NCBI GenBank assembly: GCA_047618505.1 | Contig: JBLHLB010000176.1 | Location: 1-8,267 of the forward strand | Length of the DNA stretch: 8,267 nt | Direction of reading: 5' to 3' | Source of the DNA: JBLHLB01 sp047618505 | Lineage (GTDB): Bacteria; Planctomycetota; UBA1135; GCA-002686595 | Part shown: positions 5,705-8,267 of the stretch, one piece after another | Numbering within the stretch: the stretch's first letter is position 1 | How the letters are laid out: every line of letters begins with the position of its first letter | Position numbers and translations under genes: made by a program | Notes under the pieces: generated by a model | Told to the model about the DNA's origin: nothing | Databases searched by the model: none | Seen by the model: only the letters and a program-made list of their open reading frames with translations

Positions 5705-8092
5705 ATGGCAGCACGCGACAAACATGGCCGGAGTGCCCCTTGGCAGGATCTTGAGGACCCGAAGCGCTCAAGCTTCCAGGTCATCGGCCGTGCCCACCGC
5801 AAGGTAGATGGATTGGCCAAGGCCACGGGTCAGGCGATCTACGCCGACGACATTCATCTCCCTGGGATGCTGCATGCGAAGATTCTGCGCAGCCCCCATT
5901 GCCACGCAAACATTAAGGGCATCGACGTGGACAAGGCCTCGGCTCTTGAGGGTGTCCACAGCGTCATAACCGGCGCGGACATGCCCATTCGCTACGGCGT
6001 GATCCCCTGGACGCCGGATGAAAATGCCCTGGCTGTGGAGAAGGTGCGCTTCATCGGAGACGAGGTCGCCGCCGTCGCAGCAATTGATGAGGACACGGCC
6101 AATGCGGCGCTGCGCCTGATCGAAGTCGATTACGAACCGCTGCACGCTTTCCTCGATCCGCGCGAAGCACTGACCACGCCGGAACCACAGATCCACGCGG
6201 AGATCCGCGGCAAAGTAGTGCGCGGAAACGTCTCCAAGCATGTGGAACTCGAGTTCGGTGACGTGGACGCCGAAATCGAGGGCAGCGAAGTTGTGGTGGA
6301 AGGCGACTACTCCTTCCACGGTTCGACACACGCGGCCATTGAGCCCCACTGTGCTGTGGCCCAGGTCGGGGCTGACGGTGTCCTGACCCTGTGGTCCTCC
6401 ACGCAGATCACGCACTACGTACACCGCGCCCTCGCGAAGGTGCTGGAATTGCGGTCCTCGCAGATCCGCGTTATCCAGCCCAGCCTTGGCGGCGCATTCG
6501 GCGGTAAGTCGGACCCCTTCGCCCTCGAGTTTGTCGTGGCGAAGTTAGCTCTCAAGACCGGCCGGCCGGTCAAGTGCCTGTGGACGCGCGAGGAAGTTTT
6601 CTACGCGCACCGCGGCCGCCACCCGATGCAAATGAGCTATCGCACTGGCGCCACAAAGGACGGACGAGTGAAGGCGGTGGATGCGAAGATCCTCATCGAC
6701 GGCGGGTCCTACTCGTCCTTTGGATTGGTCACGACGTATTACTCCGGCCAACTTCTGACTGGGCCCATCGACTTTCCGACCTATCGCTTTAACTCGACGC
6801 GCGTCTTCACTAACAAGCCGCCCTGCGGGCCAAAGCGCGGACATGGCTCGGTGCAGCCGCGCTTTGCGTTTGAGGTACAGCTCGATCAGCTTGCAGCCAA
6901 GGTTGATGTTGACCCCATCGAAATCCGTCGCCGCAATTACCAGGGCAGTGACACTAAGACCGTCAACGGTCAACGCATTACATCCAGTGGATTCCTGGCC
7001 TGCCTTGATGAAATAGAGAAGGCTTCGGACTGGAAAGAACGCCGTGGCAAGTTGCCCCGTGGCCACGGTCTCGGCTGCGCTGGTTCTATGTACATCTCCG
7101 GCACGAACTATCCGATCTACCCCAACGACATGCCCCAGGCAGGCATCCAGTTGAAGGCGGACCGTTCCGGGCTGGTCACAGTGTTCACTGGTGGCAACGA
7201 CATCGGCCAGGGTTCCAACAGCGTCTGCCGGGCCATCGTCGCCGAAGAGCTTGGGCTCGACCCCATGGACGTGCGCGTGGTCGCCGCCGACACGGACCTC
7301 TGTCCAGTGGACCTGGGCGCTTACTCCAGTCGCGTGACCTTCATGGTGGGCAATGCCACCATCGACGCCGCGCGCAAGCTGCGTCGGAAGATCGTTACGG
7401 CTGTGGCGGAGAACTGGGAAGTGCCTGAGGAGCGTGTTTGGATGGGTCTCGGTGAAGTCTTCGACCGCGATGATCGGACGCGCACGATTTCCACACGCAA
7501 GGCTTTCCAATTGGCGGAAGCGCGCTTTGACACTCTTGGCTCCACCGGTTCCTACAATACACCGACCCTAGGGGGCGACTACCGCGGCGGCAGCATCGGC
7601 GCAGCGCCCGCCTACTCCTTCACCGCACACGCCGTGGAAGTTGAAGTCGACGAAGAAACAGGGCGCATCACAGTCAAGAATTGTTGGATCGCCCACGACT
7701 GCGGCCGCGCCCTGAATCCGATGTTGGTCGCGGGACAGATGGAGGGGTCAGCCTACATGGGTATCGCCGAAGCTCTCCTGGAGAATCACGAGGTCAATCG
7801 CTTCGGCTTGCACTCCGGACCGTCGCTTCTGGACTATCGCATTCCCACCTCCGTCGACACTCCGGAGTTGCATGCATTGATCGTTGAGAGCCTGGATCCG
7901 GAGGGGCCCTACGGTGCGAAAGAAGCAGGCGAGGGTCCGCTGCATCCTTCCCTGCCCGCCATTGCCAACGCGGTCTATGACGCCGTTGGCATTTGGTTGA
8001 CGGACTTGCCCTTCACGCCCGGCAATGTATTGCGCGCCCTCGAAGCCAGGGATCCCTCAATAGAATCCAAGACGCCCGTGGCCCAGGGCTGA
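5705..8092 (+). CDS. Molybdopterin-binding large subunit, xanthine oxidase family (4-hydroxybenzoyl-CoA reductase alpha-like)
   Basis: A 795-residue catalytic subunit of normal family length. The N-terminal a/b hammerhead domain runs from about 25 to 150 (GRAHRKVDGLAKATGQAIYADD). Molybdopterin-cytosine-dinucleotide contacts include GGAFGGK (262-268), the substrate-pocket loop CGPKRGHG (374-381, Arg378), and GGNDIGQGSN (496-505). SADTD-like AADTDLCPVDLGAYSSRVTF (527-546) and GNATIDAA follow. The catalytic glutamate is expected at Glu743 in GAKEAGEGPLHP (737-748). In this family it activates the Mo-bound water or substrate. The LGAYSSRVTF and PKRGHG blocks resemble 4-hydroxybenzoyl-CoA reductase, which removes a phenolic hydroxyl in anaerobic aromatic degradation, more than CO dehydrogenase (no CSFR loop) or classical xanthine dehydrogenase. 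This substrate call rests on memory of motifs and is tentative; many related proteins have unknown substrates. The protein lacks a signal peptide, so it is cytoplasmic. Confidence 0.9.
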   Translation: MAARDKHGRSAPWQDLEDPKRSSFQVIGRAHRKVDGLAKATGQAIYADDIHLPGMLHAKILRSPHCHANIKGIDVDKASALEGVHSVITGADMPIRYGVIPWTPDENALAVEKVRFIGDEVAAVAAIDEDTANAALRLIEVDYEPLHAFLDPREALTTPEPQIHAEIRGKVVRGNVSKHVELEFGDVDAEIEGSEVVVEGDYSFHGSTHAAIEPHCAVAQVGADGVLTLWSSTQITHYVHRALAKVLELRSSQIRVIQPSLGGAFGGKSDPFALEFVVAKLALKTGRPVKCLWTREEVFYAHRGRHPMQMSYRTGATKDGRVKAVDAKILIDGGSYSSFGLVTTYYSGQLLTGPIDFPTYRFNSTRVFTNKPPCGPKRGHGSVQPRFAFEVQLDQLAAKVDVDPIEIRRRNYQGSDTKTVNGQRITSSGFLACLDEIEKASDWKERRGKLPRGHGLGCAGSMYISGTNYPIYPNDMPQAGIQLKADRSGLVTVFTGGNDIGQGSNSVCRAIVAEELGLDPMDVRVVAADTDLCPVDLGAYSSRVTFMVGNATIDAARKLRRKIVTAVAENWEVPEERVWMGLGEVFDRDDRTRTISTRKAFQLAEARFDTLGSTGSYNTPTLGGDYRGGSIGAAPAYSFTAHAVEVEVDEETGRITVKNCWIAHDCGRALNPMLVAGQMEGSAYMGIAEALLENHEVNRFGLHSGPSLLDYRIPTSVDTPELHALIVESLDPEGPYGAKEAGEGPLHPSLPAIANAVYDAVGIWLTDLPFTPGNVLRALEARDPSIESKTPVAQG

Positions 8093-8098
8093 TCGACC

Positions 8099-8267
8099 AT
8101 GCTACGCCTGCCCACATTCCAAGTCCTGACCCCAGAAACCGTCGCCGAAGCCTTGGCGCTTCTTGCCGAGCACGGTGAAGACGCCCTCCTGATCGCCGGC
8201 GGAACAGACCTCGTGCCGAACATGAAGCACGAGCTGTTCACCCCCAAGGTGGTCATTTCCCTACAGG
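8099..8267 (+). CDS. FAD-binding subunit of the molybdenum enzyme, N-terminal part (cut by window end)
   Basis: The first 56 codons of the third operon gene start six bases after the large-subunit stop. The sequence begins LRLPTFQVLTPETVAEALALLAEH and continues to LIAGGTDLVPNMKH (about residues 31-44), the glycine-rich loop that holds the FAD pyrophosphate in CoxM/HcrB/XDH-type flavin subunits. The family binds FAD and exchanges electrons with the [2Fe-2S] subunit. The 4Fe-4S insertion that marks the beta subunit of true 4-hydroxybenzoyl-CoA reductase would lie downstream of the window end, so it cannot be checked here. The Shine-Dalgarno is weak (AGGG within the upstream gene end), consistent with translational coupling. 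Confidence 0.9.
   Translation, partial: MLRLPTFQVLTPETVAEALALLAEHGEDALLIAGGTDLVPNMKHELFTPKVVISLQ

Noticed and set aside
6545..7510. 321-codon reverse-strand open frame inside the large-subunit gene
   Set aside because: It is the antisense shadow of a strongly conserved molybdopterin subunit and shows no domain of its own.

Overview
The window is GC-rich bacterial chromosome with ordinary gene density. It holds two genes cut by the window edges and five complete genes. The organism is not certain. A Ski2-like RNA helicase, two secreted proteins with degraded enzyme folds (one resembling the peptidase MA-like proteins common in Planctomycetota), weak or absent Shine-Dalgarno sites on several genes and a long palindromic repeat all fit an uncultured Planctomycetota-type lineage. 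Myxococcota or Acidobacteriota cannot be excluded.

Layout, left to right. (1) 1-935, + strand: C-terminal part of a Ski2/Mtr4-like helicase. (2) 932-1097: a 166-bp near-palindrome bounded by CTAG on both sides, whose left end supplies the helicase stop codon. It is followed by about 360 bp with no recognisable gene. (3) 1458-2321, +: an exported alpha/beta-hydrolase-fold protein whose nucleophilic serine is glycine. (4) 2397-2435: a perfect 12-bp-stem hairpin. (5) 2508-3734, +: an exported protein resembling gluzincin (peptidase MA-like) proteins in which the zinc-binding HExxH has become HRLGT; it ends in eight lysines. (6) 3752-5089, - strand: a two-HKD phospholipase D family protein of cardiolipin synthase type, convergent with the previous gene. 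(7) 5107-8267, +: a tight three-gene operon encoding the small [2Fe-2S], large molybdopterin and FAD subunits of a xanthine oxidase family hydroxylase/reductase. Sequence blocks in the large subunit are closest, from memory, to 4-hydroxybenzoyl-CoA reductase. The FAD subunit is cut by the window end.

Genes 5107-8267 work together as one heterotrimeric molybdenum enzyme, with electrons passing between molybdopterin, the two [2Fe-2S] clusters and FAD. The other genes have no obvious functional link to each other. No convincing new multi-gene system is visible. The items most worth a second look are the two adjacent secreted proteins that have each lost their catalytic residues, and the palindromic element fused to the end of the helicase gene.
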